Shown here one piece after another: positions 1 through 13,004 of a stretch of 64,000 nt of DNA. The stretch covers positions 57,648,613 to 57,712,612 of the forward strand of contig OY735207.1 of NCBI GenBank assembly GCA_963457665.1, read 5' to 3'. The DNA is from Thysanoteuthis rhombus. Taxonomy: Eukaryota; Mollusca; Cephalopoda; Oegopsida; Thysanoteuthidae. The stretch's first letter is position 1; each line of letters begins with the position of its first letter. Both the position numbers and the translations under genes were made by a program. The notes beneath the pieces were generated by a model. That model ran no database searches, was not told where the DNA came from, and was given only the letters and a program-made list of their open reading frames with translations.

Positions 1-356
1 GATAGGGTTAAGTGTCTCTATTTGACCTCCCTCCATCACCTGCCCTTTACCAAGACTTGATTTAGTGTACATTTTGTCATTAACACAAGAGAAGAGGTAG
101 AAATAGAAGCAAGAAATATCTACAGACTTTAACCATGTCACTTTTACTGTAACTATCCACTGACTCATTGCCCCAAAAGCAATATATAACCAAGAATATC
201 CAAGAATTATTTTTTTTTAAACCAATGATTAGCTAAAGAATTCATCTGCTGACATCTAAAATTATCTCATTTGTGTAGTTGATTTTCTGTTGAAATCTGG
301 TGCTAAATATTAGGCCGTGGTTTTCGCGTGAAAGGGACACAGACAAACAAAAGGCT

Positions 357-360
<4 letters not shown>
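1..360. other. unassigned AT-rich sequence
   Basis: No open frame, repeat family or RNA-like motif is recognised before the first microsatellite. Confidence 0.5.
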
Positions 361-439
<79 letters not shown>

Positions 440-463
440 ATGTGTGCATGTGTGTACGTGTGT
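361..463. repeat. compound microsatellite (TA)n(TG)n
   Basis: About 42 bp of alternating TA runs directly into TG repeats that degenerate into TGCATG and TACGTG units. The open frames across it on both strands are pure dipeptide repeats (Tyr-Ile, Cys-Val, Thr-His) and are not genes. Confidence 0.97.
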
Positions 464-597
464 CCGTTGGTGTCCTCTGATATAAAGTGTGTATATTTCT
501 GTTTAAAACGAAAGATAGTTTTCTAGTTACTGGCATATAAAAAGAGTCAAATTATGCTTAAAAGAAGGATCGCTGCCGACATACACACGCACAAACA

Positions 598-636
598 TAT
601 ATATATGTATGTGTGTGTGTGTGTGTGTGTGTGTGC
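598..636. repeat. compound microsatellite (AT)n(GT)n
   Basis: A short AT run is followed by GT repeats. The 3' flank (to about 655) is unusually GC-rich for this window (GCGCCCGCTCGCGCG). Confidence 0.9.
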
Positions 637-640
637 GCCC

Positions 641-971
641 GCTCGCGCGTATGCATTATTATTATCGTTGTATCATAGATTTTTTTAAGAATGATCTCTG
701 ATCGTTACATGGTTAATATATCACTCACCCAAGACAACTTAAATGGAATAAAGTATTGAAGGGAATAAGGCTGTTGCTTTGGTGTATCTATGCTCTTGAC
801 ATTCAGCTGAACAACTGCCAGTAATTTTACGTTGTCTTGTCGACATTGACACTAACAACTTTGTGACGACGGAAAATCATCTAAAACAAGTTTGTATTGG
901 ATATAATGCAATTTAGAATTTGTTCTGTTGGACCAAATATGTCCATTTTCACGATACATACACTCACATTA

Positions 972-976
<5 letters not shown>
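641..976. other. unassigned sequence
   Basis: Nothing recognisable: no long open frame and no match to the dispersed repeats found elsewhere in the window. Confidence 0.4.

Positions 977-1024
<48 letters not shown>
977..1024. repeat. AT microsatellite
   Basis: An uninterrupted alternating AT tract of about 46 bp flanked by TACAT on both sides. Confidence 0.95.
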
Positions 1025-1026
<2 letters not shown>

Positions 1027-1558
1027 TCAGTATGTATAAATCTATTCTCAGCATTTAATTTTTTTTGCAATGAAAAAAAATGAGTGAAGCAAATGGATTT
1101 TATCGAAATCAGAAGAGAATTTTCAGATTTCTTGCAAAGAAAAACTTATTTATTCCCGGATCAAAATCTCACCATCTATAACAGAGTAACAAATAAAGCA
1201 TTGAAAAAAAATAATTCTGTGCAACGTCATGATTTGATCGTAGAAAATAAGTTGCATGGACGCTCTCGATTCAAATAGATTTAAATCTTTATCCAACGCG
1301 TGGAAATTTTTCAAGTCGAAGAAATGCGTTATCATACAATAAGACCATCATCACAATCTACGTTCTACTTGCTATCATTGGTCGATTCGACAGAAGCCGG
1401 AAATTTACGGGGAATTAAGATGAATGATTTTTTTCCTGCAAATACTTAATCGTCAATGTTAAAATTTTCAGCCTTCTAGCTCCATAGGTACAATCTGCAT
1501 GCGAGATACATACATAAATAGTAAGTCAGCCAGGAAAATAAGCTTTAAAAAGAAAAAC
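1025..1558. other. unassigned sequence with one shared block
   Basis: Two overlapping opposite-strand open frames of about 60 codons show no domain. The block at about 1468-1520, starting CAGCCTTCTAGCTCCAT, recurs at about 53262 (same 17 bases, then partly similar CATGCATACATA-type sequence). It is therefore probably part of an unidentified dispersed repeat. Confidence 0.4.
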
Positions 1559-1559
1559 T

Positions 1560-2200
1560 GATGAGCAATCAGTTCAAGGACGTCCCCAAAGCTCCAACAT
1601 AAGAAGTGAATCAAGCCATCAAATATACAAAAAAAAGGACCCCTGGACTAAATGACGTCATCATTGACCTACTCGAAAACTTTGTAGAGTCATTACTAAG
1701 AAACTAGCAATTCTATTCAACTTATCTTTGAAATGACTAAGGTCCTCTCAGATTGGAACACTGCAATCATAATGCCGTTACATAAAAAAAATAAACCCAA
1801 AACATCTACAGGTCAATTAGTTTACTCAATTGCAACTACAAACGTTTCACCAGTGTTGTCACTAATCAATCAGCAAAATGCTAGATGAAAACTAGCCACG
1901 GGAACGAGCTGGTTTGGGAAGAAGCTACTCAACAATGGACCATCTCATTTCGATGAATCGGAGTAGCATTTTCAGACTTTAAGAATGCTCTCTACTCAGT
2001 AGAAATTTCCAAGGTTGTAGATACTACCGCTCTAAAAAGTATACACCTCTATTTAAGAGTATCATAATATATAGTCGGTGAGAGCATCAACTTTATCAGG
2101 CTACATGAAATCAGCTCCGAGAATGGGTTATGTGATATCAGCTCACCCAAAATCTTTACTCAGGATAAATTTGACCTTGTGTCACACTCTGTCTACGTTG
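1560..2200 (+). mobile_element. RTE-like retrotransposon relic, reverse-transcriptase region
   Basis: Conceptual translation with several stops and shifts gives EVNQAIKYTKKRTPGLNDV followed by a segment like RTE reverse transcriptase: PG-D-I motif, then ..SDFKNALYSVE.. and a motif where RTE proteins carry the G-V-R-Q-G-D block. The order matches the better copy at 34.8-36.4 kb, where the same positions read VKRAIK and FIRLHK-like sequence. No endonuclease domain and no 3' tail are present. The assignment rests on internal comparison plus known RTE motif order. It is a decayed fragment and cannot be active. Confidence 0.75.
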
Positions 2201-2935
2201 GAGATGAATGTATACATACGTACGAGTTTGGAAAGTTGTGTTGCAGTCTCTCTATATTCTGGTCTAGGCCTGGTTCTCTTACGGTTTAGTGTTGGGTGAA
2301 TATTTACGTAGCTTAGCTTAGCCTGACTCAGATGAAAATAAATGTTGAACCACTGCAGTCATCGATGGTGGTGATTGCTTCTATCCTTGTACAGATTTAA
2401 GTGTCCGTGTGTTCCAGCACTCACAGTCTTACTGTTTTGTCTACTTGTAAATTGGTATCACTAAGCCCTTCCTAGCAACTTGTTTTCGTGGGAGGAGCTC
2501 CTTTAGATTTTTGGGACCTCATGATGACAGGTTTATCAATAACGTGTATATTCTTCCGTATATAGAAGTTTCTAGATGTTCATTTCCCTATGCTATGTGG
2601 GTTTTTTTTGGTGGAAAACGCCAGCGATTCAACTAATATAATTTATTCTGATCATATTAATTCGTCGTAGATTTTTTCCCTTGACTTCAAATTTTAACAT
2701 TGAGGTTATCCATAACTGTTCATGACATAAGCACTGGGAGAGAGAGAAATCCTCATGCACAGATTATTTACAGTAAGCAGAATATTAAGGTCGAGTTCAA
2801 CATTAAAGTTACATCGTAAATAGAGACCTACTACTTAAACCAACCAATCGAAAAGTTTCTTACGACTGAAAAATTTCCAGACGTACCAATGGTCTATTTG
2901 AAGTATCATAGAATAGAAGTAAAAAAAAAAGAAAG
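2201..2935. other. unassigned sequence
   Basis: No convincing open frame or repeat is seen. The 73-codon frame at 2078-2299 overlaps the retrotransposon relic and is not its reading frame throughout. Confidence 0.4.
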
Positions 2936-3020
2936 AGAAAAGTTAGTCTTCCTCTGTCAGAGTTTGAACTCTGACCGACAATTCAATTCCAAGGGCTCCT
3001 GCACTACTGTCACTTCAATT
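2936..3020 (-). mobile_element. tRNA-like SINE head (possible)
   Basis: Read on the minus strand, a box A-like TAGTGCAGGAG (2996-3006) is followed at about tRNA spacing by GAGTTCAAACT (about 2961-2971), embedded in a T-arm-like hairpin with complementary CAGAG/CTCTG arms. The same TTCAAACTCTG core occurs in the SINE-like head at 33.4 kb. No anticodon stem can be folded convincingly, so this is a SINE-type promoter relic rather than a tRNA gene. Confidence 0.45.
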
Positions 3021-4566
3021 ACTGTTCTTAAATATGAATACATTTTGAGATAAAAGTATACAAATTATGGTAATGCTGGCTTATGCAGTGTAGCGTAAAG
3101 AGATGACAATTTTAGCATTTTAGCTGGACATGATAAGTTGGACCCTAAAGGAACCTTGGAGGTAAGCGCAGTTAATTTGGATCCAATAACTGGTATAGGT
3201 AACATAATGAACATTTTGCGAATCGTTTTGACCATATGAAATATTGATGCCCTGCAAGTCAGAGGATGGATATTTTGACCGGATAAAGATTGTGTTTCTT
3301 GAGTCCGTGTTTTAATTTGCTCTCTGTCCTAAAGATGCATGGATACTATTCTGCTGAATGACAGGGCGGTGTGGTTGATTTTTGCAGCTAAGATGCAGCA
3401 TTTTACGTCTAAAACAGACGATGGTGTGATTCAAATTTAATAAACTTCTTTAAGAAATGAGACATCCTCAGCTTAGCCCCTAAGATGGTTAGCCGAGAAC
3501 TAACTACTGTCAACTGCAATCCTTACAAATTTTTCTTATCCTCTCGAATGTGCATAGATCCCTTAATTTCACTAAAGTACACAAGCGGTACACATATACC
3601 TACTCAGGTGGCCACACATGCGGGATATCAGATCACACATACTTACTCATGGATTGTCCGGTGAGTGGTCTGACCACCGTTATCAGCCCGACATTTTTAA
3701 TCGACACACATATTTGATACACCTGGGCCCGTAAGTAATCTAATTCTATCGGTGCTATTGATCTCAGTACCACCCGGATTCATCTTGAAAAAAGTCACCT
3801 TACTTGACTTCAACTTCTTTCTCCTTTCTTTGCGAAGGGAAAACTGGATGACATTCGGAGGCATTTTTTTCCATAGGCCCGTACAAATTTTAGTAGACTC
3901 ATACACCCTTTGAAAACAGTGAACAAACATTTTTGGGACGCATGAGAGAAACTCGTATCCACTGGACTTGTGCCTTACAAGCACATAATCTCAAAACATA
4001 TCGAAAGATATTCAGACCCCAGGGTGGGAACGTCTCAAAGTCTACGGGATATACAAACAAACAAGCATTAGTCAGTTTTATAATATAAGATTACGTACAG
4101 AAAACAAAAAACAAAAAAAATCATACCGTTAATGATATAGATGGATATAGCCTTTACTTGCTACCCTCAAAGTGTGTGCACCTACTTGAATCTTGTGTTT
4201 TTGTTGTATTTTTCTATCAAGAAATGTTGCTCAGATATAATAATCGATGGTTATTCCCCGAACAGCCTCCTTAATTGGCTATTAAAGGTGAGAGAGAACA
4301 TTAGTGACCAAATTCAGCCCAAGGGTCGGCAATCTAACCGGTATTTTGACTACCATTCACATTAAACTATTTGTCGACCAAGTGTTTTACAACGGGTCAA
4401 AGGCCATCGATTCAGTTTTTTTTCTTTTCTGGGAGGCTCCCATTAAATCGTGATTGTTATGAAAATAATGGCACCAAAAACATTTTCTAATATCTTTTTC
4501 TTCCCGCTAAAAGATCATTGCTATACTTTTTTATAGATGTAAACATTGAAATATAACGGTAGGCAG

Positions 4567-4570
<4 letters not shown>
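3021..4570. other. unassigned sequence
   Basis: There is a 95-codon open frame on the minus strand (3697-3984) and a 74-codon frame on the plus strand (4141-4365). Neither shows a domain, flanking splice pattern or repeat match. I see nothing supportable here. Confidence 0.4.
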
Positions 4571-4654
<84 letters not shown>

Positions 4655-4665
4655 CAGACAGACAG
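4569..4665. repeat. compound microsatellite (AT)n(GA)n
   Basis: About 44 bp of AT followed by GA repeats that decay into GACA units to about 4680. On the complementary strand this is (TC)n(AT)n, the same order as at 21.2, 42.0 and 44.5 kb. Confidence 0.97.
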
Positions 4666-4841
4666 ACGAACGGACAGACACACTGATGGATATACAGACA
4701 GACAGAGGTAGAGTGAGAGGGAGAAATTGTGCATGGTTTTTAATATATATGTAAATGAACAAACATAAATTCTATTAAGGCACATACAAGTATCTGAAAT
4801 CATAAACGTGCACACATACATACGCACATACGCACACATGA

Positions 4842-4864
4842 GCGCACACACACACACACACACG

Positions 4865-4908
<44 letters not shown>

Positions 4909-4910
4909 AA
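4842..4910. repeat. compound microsatellite (AC)n(AT)n
   Basis: AC repeats interrupted by single CG steps lead into an AT run; this is the complement of (AT)n(GT)n. Confidence 0.97.
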
Positions 4911-5147
4911 CATCTAATACATGTAAGTCCATAAGTGTGTACGTGTCTTTATACATGTATATCCGAGACCTGTCTTTAAATGGCAATGCCAAGTAATTAC
5001 ATTGCATTCTGAAAAGTGGCCAACGGCGTTCACGGTGAGAAACGAGCTCCCAGCACGACCCACTGATCTTTGAGACCGGCTTTCAAAACATTGTTATGTA
5101 GCTTGATTCGTGCATACACACAAACATGTGCACAAAAAAGTGGGGCA

Positions 5148-5215
5148 GAGAGAGAGAGAGAGAGGAAGAAAGAGAGAGAGAGAGAGAGAAAAAAGAAAGA
5201 TAGAGAGGGAGAGGG
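5148..5215. repeat. GA-rich microsatellite
   Basis: A purine-only stretch of GA repeats broken by AAG and AAA units. The opposite-strand Ser/Leu/Phe open frame is a translation artefact. Confidence 0.92.
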
Positions 5216-6425
5216 AATATGGAACCGTATCAAGATCTCTTTTTTTCCCCGACAAAATATATGTTTACTGTCGATGAATGATTTTGTTTTTCAATAGGAT
5301 CGACAATTTCAAATTTACCTATATTTTCCACGGTTTCTTTTCTCATTTATAGCTGTTACTTTTTATCACACAATTTTTCAACTGATCACTCAATCATCTG
5401 TTGAATAAAACTGCTGGGTTCCACTCCCTGTTTTTGAATCAGAGGCTTCGATCACAAACCTATAACTCATCTATTTTTCATGTTTGCTAAAACTTTCTTC
5501 TTGCTTACCGTTACTTTTCATCCAAACTAAAATCAGTCCGATATTCTTCAGCAGTGAGTGAATAAATGAACTGAATTGGCTAGAAAACACGCACGGTCGT
5601 TCTTACCAGTAAAGAACAGAAACTTCGGGAGATCGTCAGTCCAAGTCCATCCAGTAAACTAATCCCTATCCACGTTATACGAACCATTCTCACCTGGAAG
5701 TCATTCTACATTCTGATCCAAGCAATTGATTCATTTACTCACGGCTGAGACTTGTTGCGATAAAAGCAACAAAAATTGATACGTAGTAGGAAAAAAATTA
5801 AGATTTATAATTCTACATCTTCTAGAATGAAGATTGAAATTATATAAAACATACTATGAATCTAGTTTCAGTTCCAGTAAGACAAATAACCAGCCACAGT
5901 GATAGTAAGTCACTTTAGCGCGGTGTATTGAAATTTTTTAAATTCTTATATAATCATCTTATCAAAGTGTATCCTACATGTATACATCTATTTCAGTTCT
6001 TTGTAAGTGCTTATAGATACAGTCGTGTATTTTTCAAAAACATATCAATGAAACTAGAAGTTTAATTGACTATAACTTGACATATCAAAATAAAGTTATA
6101 AAACTAGGATAATGAGATGAAATGGGAAAAATCAACAGTGTGTCACATAAAAAAACTACAGCGTGTCACTGCTGACACGTATGTCATAGCTTCGCCATTT
6201 CAGTCTAGTAAATATTCAGCGTGCCACCTTGAGAACTTCTTGTTCAGAGCATCTCTCAAGGTAAAAGGAGTTATTTGGTGTCCAACTGCTCTCCGAGCAT
6301 ACTGCATCTGGTTGTTTAAAGTTACGTTGTATCAGTAGCAAGGAATAGTCCCCTGCCCGACCCACTGAAAGGGAACAGGCCAATTTGGGATCAGAAATTA
6401 TTGTGTCCTTGACTCTTTGCCACCA
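5216..6425. other. unassigned sequence
   Basis: No recognisable gene, RNA or repeat. A 73-codon frame at 6117-6338 (+) has no features supporting translation. Confidence 0.4.
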
Positions 6426-6429
6426 GAAG

Positions 6430-6660
6430 CTAGATAGCCATGTCTATCGTACTATTTTGTAGTAAGTGGGGGTAAACAAAGAATACAATAAAGGCCATCA
6501 ACTCTTCTATTAAATCATCACCGTGTGGATCAGATTCAGACCTTCTCCTAGGTATCAATGGGGCATCAACTCTCTCAACGGGGATCTGAATTCGCTTCAT
6601 AGATTCTTTTTTTTCTTTGCCGTTGAGTAAGGACACCTGTACTTCTGCATTGATACTCAC
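6430..6660 (-). other. coding-like open frame, unidentified
   Basis: The 76-codon frame contains a stretch of balanced, protein-like composition (KKESMKRIQIPVERVDAPLI then RRRSESDPHGDD), unlike the low-complexity frames around it. A strong donor-like GTAAGTAT lies just upstream on the same strand (about 6668-6675), but the sequence before it is not open. I do not recognise a family. It may be a fragment of a decayed mobile-element protein or chance. Confidence 0.2.
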
Positions 6661-7019
6661 TTTTCGAATACTTACCAGGGACGGGATTTTTTCACACTGT
6701 TAGAGTGGTCGTCCCCTAGGGTTTAACATCCTCTTGCATTCTAAGGGTTGGGGTCCAGGTGTTCGAGGAATCCCTGAAAGAAGAGAGTTGATGGAACTAC
6801 GTAATTCCTTACACCACCTGAACGTAGGAATATTTCAAACACGACCTTGTGTCGTATTCCGTCTTCAGGCAGAGCCGAATAGATAGCCACCGTCAAATAG
6901 TTAATGGAAGCCCTCAACCAATTCTGCGAACATAGTCGACGTAGGTTTTTCCAGTATTCAAGTTATTATGCCTGGATGGTTATGTATATATGTATGTATG
7001 TATCACTTCTTACAGTCGG
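6661..7019. other. unassigned sequence
   Basis: Slightly GC-richer segment (6690-6900) containing GACCTTGTGTCGTATTCCGT. A loosely similar GACCTTGTGTCAGATTTTGT occurs at about 61683, so it may belong to the same unnamed repeat. Confidence 0.3.
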
Positions 7020-7345
7020 TTCGAGGGACCAAAAGTTTAACCCTTTACTCCTTCTTATGTCTAAAAAAAACCCCATTTTTGGGGTGGGGGGAAACTATCC
7101 CCCAAATTGAGGTTTTTGGAGGGTTCATTTCAAAATGTAAGTTATGGGCTAAATCGGTCCTTCAGTTTGTGGCCGACAACGTTCATCCTTTTTTTAAATA
7201 CTGGATATTAATACAAGGCAAGTAAATTATCCATTGATCACCCCAAACACGGCATGCTGTCAAAAAAGTTAGCCATGTAATGGTTTATATTGAGTGACCA
7301 ACTACACCTGTTTCAGTTGTTCATTGTACCCAAGAACAACTGATT
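7020..7345 (+). repeat. dispersed repeat family G, copy 1
   Basis: Carries the family landmark CATTGATCACCCCAAACAC followed by GCATGCTGTCAAA at about 7230-7268, with a G-run-rich upstream part (about 7066-7090). Related copies lie at 7.9, 40.7, 41.4, 46.1, 53.0 and 56.0 kb. Their shared order is: ATTCAGACTTCTT, a GATCAC motif, CTTATTCATTGATCACCCC, then a second GATCACCCC with the ATGCTGCCAAA block. No coding capacity is seen. The family is not one I can name. Confidence 0.65.
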
Positions 7346-7925
7346 TGCTATCAATGATATTAATCAATCGAAAGCTGTCTTTTTCACCGCCTCGATTAGA
7401 ATCGACCATAATGTAACTATAAACCTTTCAAGTTCGGAACAAGACACAAAACCTTTCAGCTTCAAAGCCATAAATTTTCCTTTGCCGTATTAGGTAGTCT
7501 TAAAAGTACTTTTTTTTTCTGTTTAGATTTATCTTTGTCCTAAGTAAAGGCCAGCTTTCGTTGACTGATTTTCACTGTCAGCTGTTGCTTTCAGTTTTTT
7601 TATTCCTCGAGTACTTACTGCCTTTCATGAAAATAGATTTTTTTAAGTTAAATGTTCCCACACAAACAAACCTCGCTCCTGACAGAGTAATATTAGTCTC
7701 TAACTCCAAGCCTTATCCTAAACAAACCTTATTAGCTCGATAAGAAAAATTTGAGCGGCCGATATATCCTTAACTTTAATATATATTTACATTAATTATA
7801 CAAATGAAGATACAGTGTACCGTAATGGCTATAAATATTTACTTTGCCGCAGGGATTAAGGAAAAGACACCCACCGTCTTTAGGACATTGATGAAAGATA
7901 TTATATATTGCCTTTAGTAATGAGT
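7346..7925. other. unassigned sequence between two inverted family G copies
   Basis: A 60-codon frame at 7561-7743 has no domain. The interval is bounded by oppositely oriented family G copies. Confidence 0.35.
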
Positions 7926-8200
7926 TTGTTCGAATACTTCTAAAAATAGCTCTGATTGGTCACTCAGTAGAAGCAGTCAATGTCCTTTGGTAGCATGCTA
8001 TGTTGGGGTGATCAATTAAAAAATTAAAAAGGTTTCATCAATGAATAAATTGCTTTTCTTGTTTTTTGTTGGGTGGTGATATAACCCCCCCACCCCCCCA
8101 AAAAACAAGCCTGAATGCAGCCGGAAATGAACTTAGGGGTCAATTTGGCATTGATACAAATTTAACCCCCCTCCCCAACTACTTGGAAAGGATTTAAAGA
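7926..8200 (-). repeat. dispersed repeat family G, copy 2
   Basis: The reverse complement contains TTGATCACCCCAACATAGC and GCATGCTACCAAAGG, matching the family core. The C-rich runs at about 8086-8100 correspond to the G/C-run part of copy 1. It is inverted relative to copy 1. Confidence 0.65.
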
Positions 8201-9430
8201 GACAGGAAAAACTTTTTTGTTGTTGTTGACATAATAAGGAGCAACGCAACTCGCTGAATCTGTTGTTGCTGCCTGTGCAAAGTGATGGATAAATACGTAG
8301 ATATAAACAGCCAGAAAAATATGAAAACTACAAAAAACCCATGTTGATAGCTTTGGCGACAGTTTGGGTCAATTGATTCTAACTATACACATAATCCAGT
8401 TGAATGTTAATGCGTAAAAATTTCTTCTACTTAATTGGATCCACTTAGTATATGGATTGATATTATAAATATAAAAAGCTGAGATTAATTAAATATGTCT
8501 AGAATAGATTACTTCAGTATTGGTATTCCGAAATTCAAATAATGATTGACTGATATCTCTTAAAATCGAACCATACCAAAAAGAAATTTGATAGAGACTC
8601 CTGCACTTTAAGGGGGAGCGTGATCTTACTTCAGGTGTATTTGTCCGTCCAGCTCCCCTAGCTATCATCTCGACCAACTCCCTAAAAGTTTTATGTTTAG
8701 CCTGTCATGTTTCTTAATTAAATTGGATCCAGAGATTTGGCCCTTGTCTCATAAATTTGCAAAGACCAATTAACATTTTGATGGCCGACTAGGAATTCAA
8801 CAAGAGGAGATCTTCTTCGTGTCGTCCATTGAAACGTAAATTAAATCAGCCCTGGTACTGAATTAAACAGTGAAAAAGCGAATTCAATAAACGGCTATTG
8901 CGAAGAACCTGTCGTTTTGAAAGGGTTTTATTGCTCCCTTTAAACTCACAGGTTTTTTCTTCCTATTCCAGATATCTTTTATTTCGTGTAATAAATGTTA
9001 TTTAGTTTTGCATTACATAAAAATGACATGTTGATGTAATCTTGGAATCGAAGACATCTGGTTACAATGCTATTGGCTAAACGCAAGATTTGAATACGAT
9101 TCAAGCTTAGTGTTCTCAATAGAAATCAATGATGGATAGCTTGAAAAGCTTATCGTTGTTATGACTGAGCGAAAATTCGGTAACCGTCTTCTGGTTTTGG
9201 AAATGGTAGGAACATTCAATGCCTGTCATTGGAATCGTTAAAATTTTATAGCAGTATATCTAAAAACTTAATATGACATGTATTAATATATACCCGATGC
9301 CCCCTACCCCTCCCAAAAACTCTTAAGGATTTGTTTTTCTTTAATCTTTAGATATAAGTTGAATGTCCCCCTGCTGAGATCGCAGCAATTCAATTGCTTT
9401 AAGGTCGTTATCGTTGAGTTGATTATCAGT
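8201..9430. other. unassigned sequence
   Basis: No recognisable coding, RNA or repeat signal. Confidence 0.4.
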
Positions 9431-9439
9431 GAATGATAA

Positions 9440-9730
9440 CAAATACATTTGGAAACCTAACCAAAAGACTGACCTGCAGATTGAGAAGCATGCAACAGGC
9501 ACATGGGAGGATCATGATTGACCCCACGTGGAGATATTACAAGACAACACTATGTATCAGGAGTCTGGAACATCACAGAATCTTTTGGTAAACTCAAATG
9601 GCAATGGGCTGGTCAGTTGCAAGAATGGCAGACAACCAATGGAAACCATGACTCACAACATGAATCTCAAGAGATCACATGAGCAACCACTGGTGGCAAA
9701 ATACAAGATAAGAAGACAAATAAACTGATA
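9440..9730 (+). mobile_element. RTE-like retrotransposon fragment, C-terminal tail region
   Basis: The nucleotide sequence follows the same order as the other RTE ends: AACCTAACCAAAAGACTGAC, then AGCATGCAACAGGCACATGG, then CAAATGGCAATGGGCTGGTC and AAGAATGGCAGACAACCAAT. Translation in shifting frames gives the L-T-K-R-L-x-L-R and W-Q-W-A-G blocks that follow the reverse transcriptase in RTE proteins. It is 5'-truncated and frame-broken, and it stops short of the (GAT)n tail. Confidence 0.85.
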
Positions 9731-9792
9731 ATTTGGACAAGTTATACTATAGTGATTATAGTCCACCAAATCGTAGTGTCAGATGGGCGACT

Positions 9793-10320
<528 letters not shown>

Positions 10321-10328
10321 GGCAATAA

Positions 10329-10357
10329 TTATATATATATATTTATATATATATATG
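10329..10357. repeat. short AT microsatellite
   Basis: AT repeats with one TTTAT interruption, at the right end of family B copy 1. Confidence 0.85.
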
Positions 10358-10597
10358 TTTTTTCTTTATTTGTTGTGCTAACTGGCGATAAAGAACTCAA
10401 CAAAGCCAGTTCCGATACCACTCTTCTTGTCAAACAGTTAAACATGAAATGAAAACAAAGAATCGATTATTATATGAGAACAAATGAATAAATGAAAATC
10501 AAAGATTCCATTTGCTTTACACGATTTCAAAATTTTGTTCACTCGCAGAAATGCAAAAGCATCAAAACAAGTTTTTAGCAATTCATATTACAAAATT

Positions 10598-10601
<4 letters not shown>

Positions 10602-10667
<66 letters not shown>

Positions 10668-10740
10668 ATGTGAGTGTGTGTGTTCATCTGTGTGAGTGTG
10701 TGTGTTTATCTGTGTGTATGTGAGTGTGTATATCCGTGTG
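10602..10740. repeat. compound microsatellite (AT)n(GT)n with degenerate GT tail
   Basis: About 42 bp AT, about 22 bp GT, then roughly 70 bp of imperfect GTGTGTTCATCT- and GTGTATGTGAG-type units. Confidence 0.95.
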
Positions 10741-11485
10741 TGATAAGATATGGACACAAAAAGGGAAATAAAAGCCAATAATTTCTCCTCTAATTTTAGT
10801 TTATGGTTATATAACCAATGTTATCTATTTTTGAAGTCAGTCATTGGGATAGAAATCCAATTAGTTCCCCAAAAAGCGAAGTAATATCAATGCAATGAAG
10901 CATGACAGGCGTTCAGTCAAGTTCTGTTAAGGCATTCCTCAGTCCGTTAAACAGGCTTGGCTTTTGAGTCCAAGCGTAGAGCAGCCAGGGACCAATGCAG
11001 TGCACGCAGACACTACTCGACCTTCGGCCAAAATCTGTGTTTCACATCTTTGGCCTGAGAGGACACTAACGAATTCAGGGATGTCAAAGACAAAACCCTA
11101 ACCTTGAGTGGGCGCTCTCCGCTTGGCTTTATTTACGTCGTGCTATCAATCGTGAATTGGAAACAAATTCATATCATAAATTCACTAGTTCTCTTCTTGT
11201 ATGGAGAGCTAGTTATATGCTAACTGTATCAAAGTTCACACTTTAAGTTGAGTCCGACACATCTTGAAAGACCTGAAAAATCATCTAGATTCCCTGGATA
11301 TAAATGTAACTTTTAGATTATATGTACATAATATTTATGAATTAGAAATGACTGCTTTCCAGCATTTGATTTAACAACAAATATAATACTCAATTTCTTG
11401 AAAGAATATTTTCTTGCTTTGAATTGATCGAAACATTATTTATCTCATTTAAAATCATTAATATAGCATTTTTGACCAATGTATA
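10741..11485. other. unassigned sequence
   Basis: No supportable gene or repeat. A somewhat GC-richer patch at 10900-11130 has no recognised identity. Confidence 0.4.
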
Positions 11486-11489
11486 TATA

Positions 11490-11600
11490 ACCAAAAATAT
11501 CTAAATTGGCAATCTTTTGGTCAGGTCCCATGTTTCGCCTCCATATATAACTCTCAGGAAGGTTCATTGGCTGTACATTAGTATTCACCTTCTGAATCAA
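11490..11600 (-). mobile_element. short RTE-like fragment (weak)
   Basis: On the minus strand the translation contains ...VQPMNLPESYIWRRNMGPD..., which parallels the RTE motif reading N-Q-C-I-L-P-V-I-T-Y-G-A-E-T-W-N-L in the better copies. Only about 35 codons resemble it. Confidence 0.4.
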
Positions 11601-12450
11601 GATAAGACTGTATTGTTCTCAAAACTTTATGATCAGGAAATAATTATGGGAGAGAGAGAGCACATTTACATCTTTCAGATATGGTTAAAATCACACGATA
11701 CTCGTCAGGGAAATGATGAGTTAACTCTTATTTCTCTTACACTACAACGTCCTCCATTTTCTATGAAGGAAATGAACGATAAGTAAAAACTTTAAAGACC
11801 TCTTTTTCCTGTAAAGTTTAGCATTTCAGCCTTCAAAAATGAATAGTTTGATCAGGACTTACTTAAACCAATCACCACATTCTTTAAAAAAAATAAAAAT
11901 AAAACAGCATTTTTTTTGGGGGGGGGGGAGGGTTCAGTTGTGTGAAATGTTGATTTTGTGCCAAAATCTAAATATCTAGCTTCATTTATCTTCCTTCTAT
12001 TATTTATTTTGAAGGAACATTTTTGTATTGTAAAAAAAACAAAACGTTAGAACTTGCCATCACAGTCAATAAATGAACAACATTAGTGACAAAATCTCAA
12101 GTCATGTGAAAGAAAATTGCAATAAAATATATACATTGTTGGAGTAGATTTTGTTTATGTCATCTCTCGAGTTGCCCACTGAAAATCATCTAAAATAGAG
12201 TGGAAAATATCTAAAACATCTAGATCTTAGAAAATCTAAATGTTATTTATAATTCCGTTAAAATGAAGCCTTCAAAGATCAAAGGGGCTTAAAAAGGAAG
12301 GGTGAATGAATTTTTCTCCAAAGATTTTTTTAAAAAAATGTTTAGAAAGAATCTAGTGAAGTACTTATACCAGCTTCCAAATCTGTAGACAAATCGATAT
12401 AGCCAGGAGCGCCTGGACACACTACACAAACACATAATCACACTTAACTC
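11601..12450. other. unassigned sequence
   Basis: Contains a G homopolymer (about 11918-11928). No gene or named repeat recognised. Confidence 0.4.
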
Positions 12451-12452
12451 AG

Positions 12453-12735
<283 letters not shown>

Positions 12736-13004
12736 CAATAAACCCAGCAAGGCTTTTCAAGATTTCATAGCCCAAAGGAAATTCCATAGACTTGAAGAGA
12801 CAAAGTCGAAGATCAATAATCGTCCTTCATTTTTATTATTTCTCGATTATTTCAATACAGTATGAAAATGGTTCACATATTCAAGAATGGATAACAAAGG
12901 TTGGTTGGTTGGTTGGTCGATTTAACGGTATTTCAACTCTTGATGAGGTTATTCAATGCTGCAATCCACGGTGAACTAGGGAGTTCATATTCTTCGAGTC
13001 TGTT

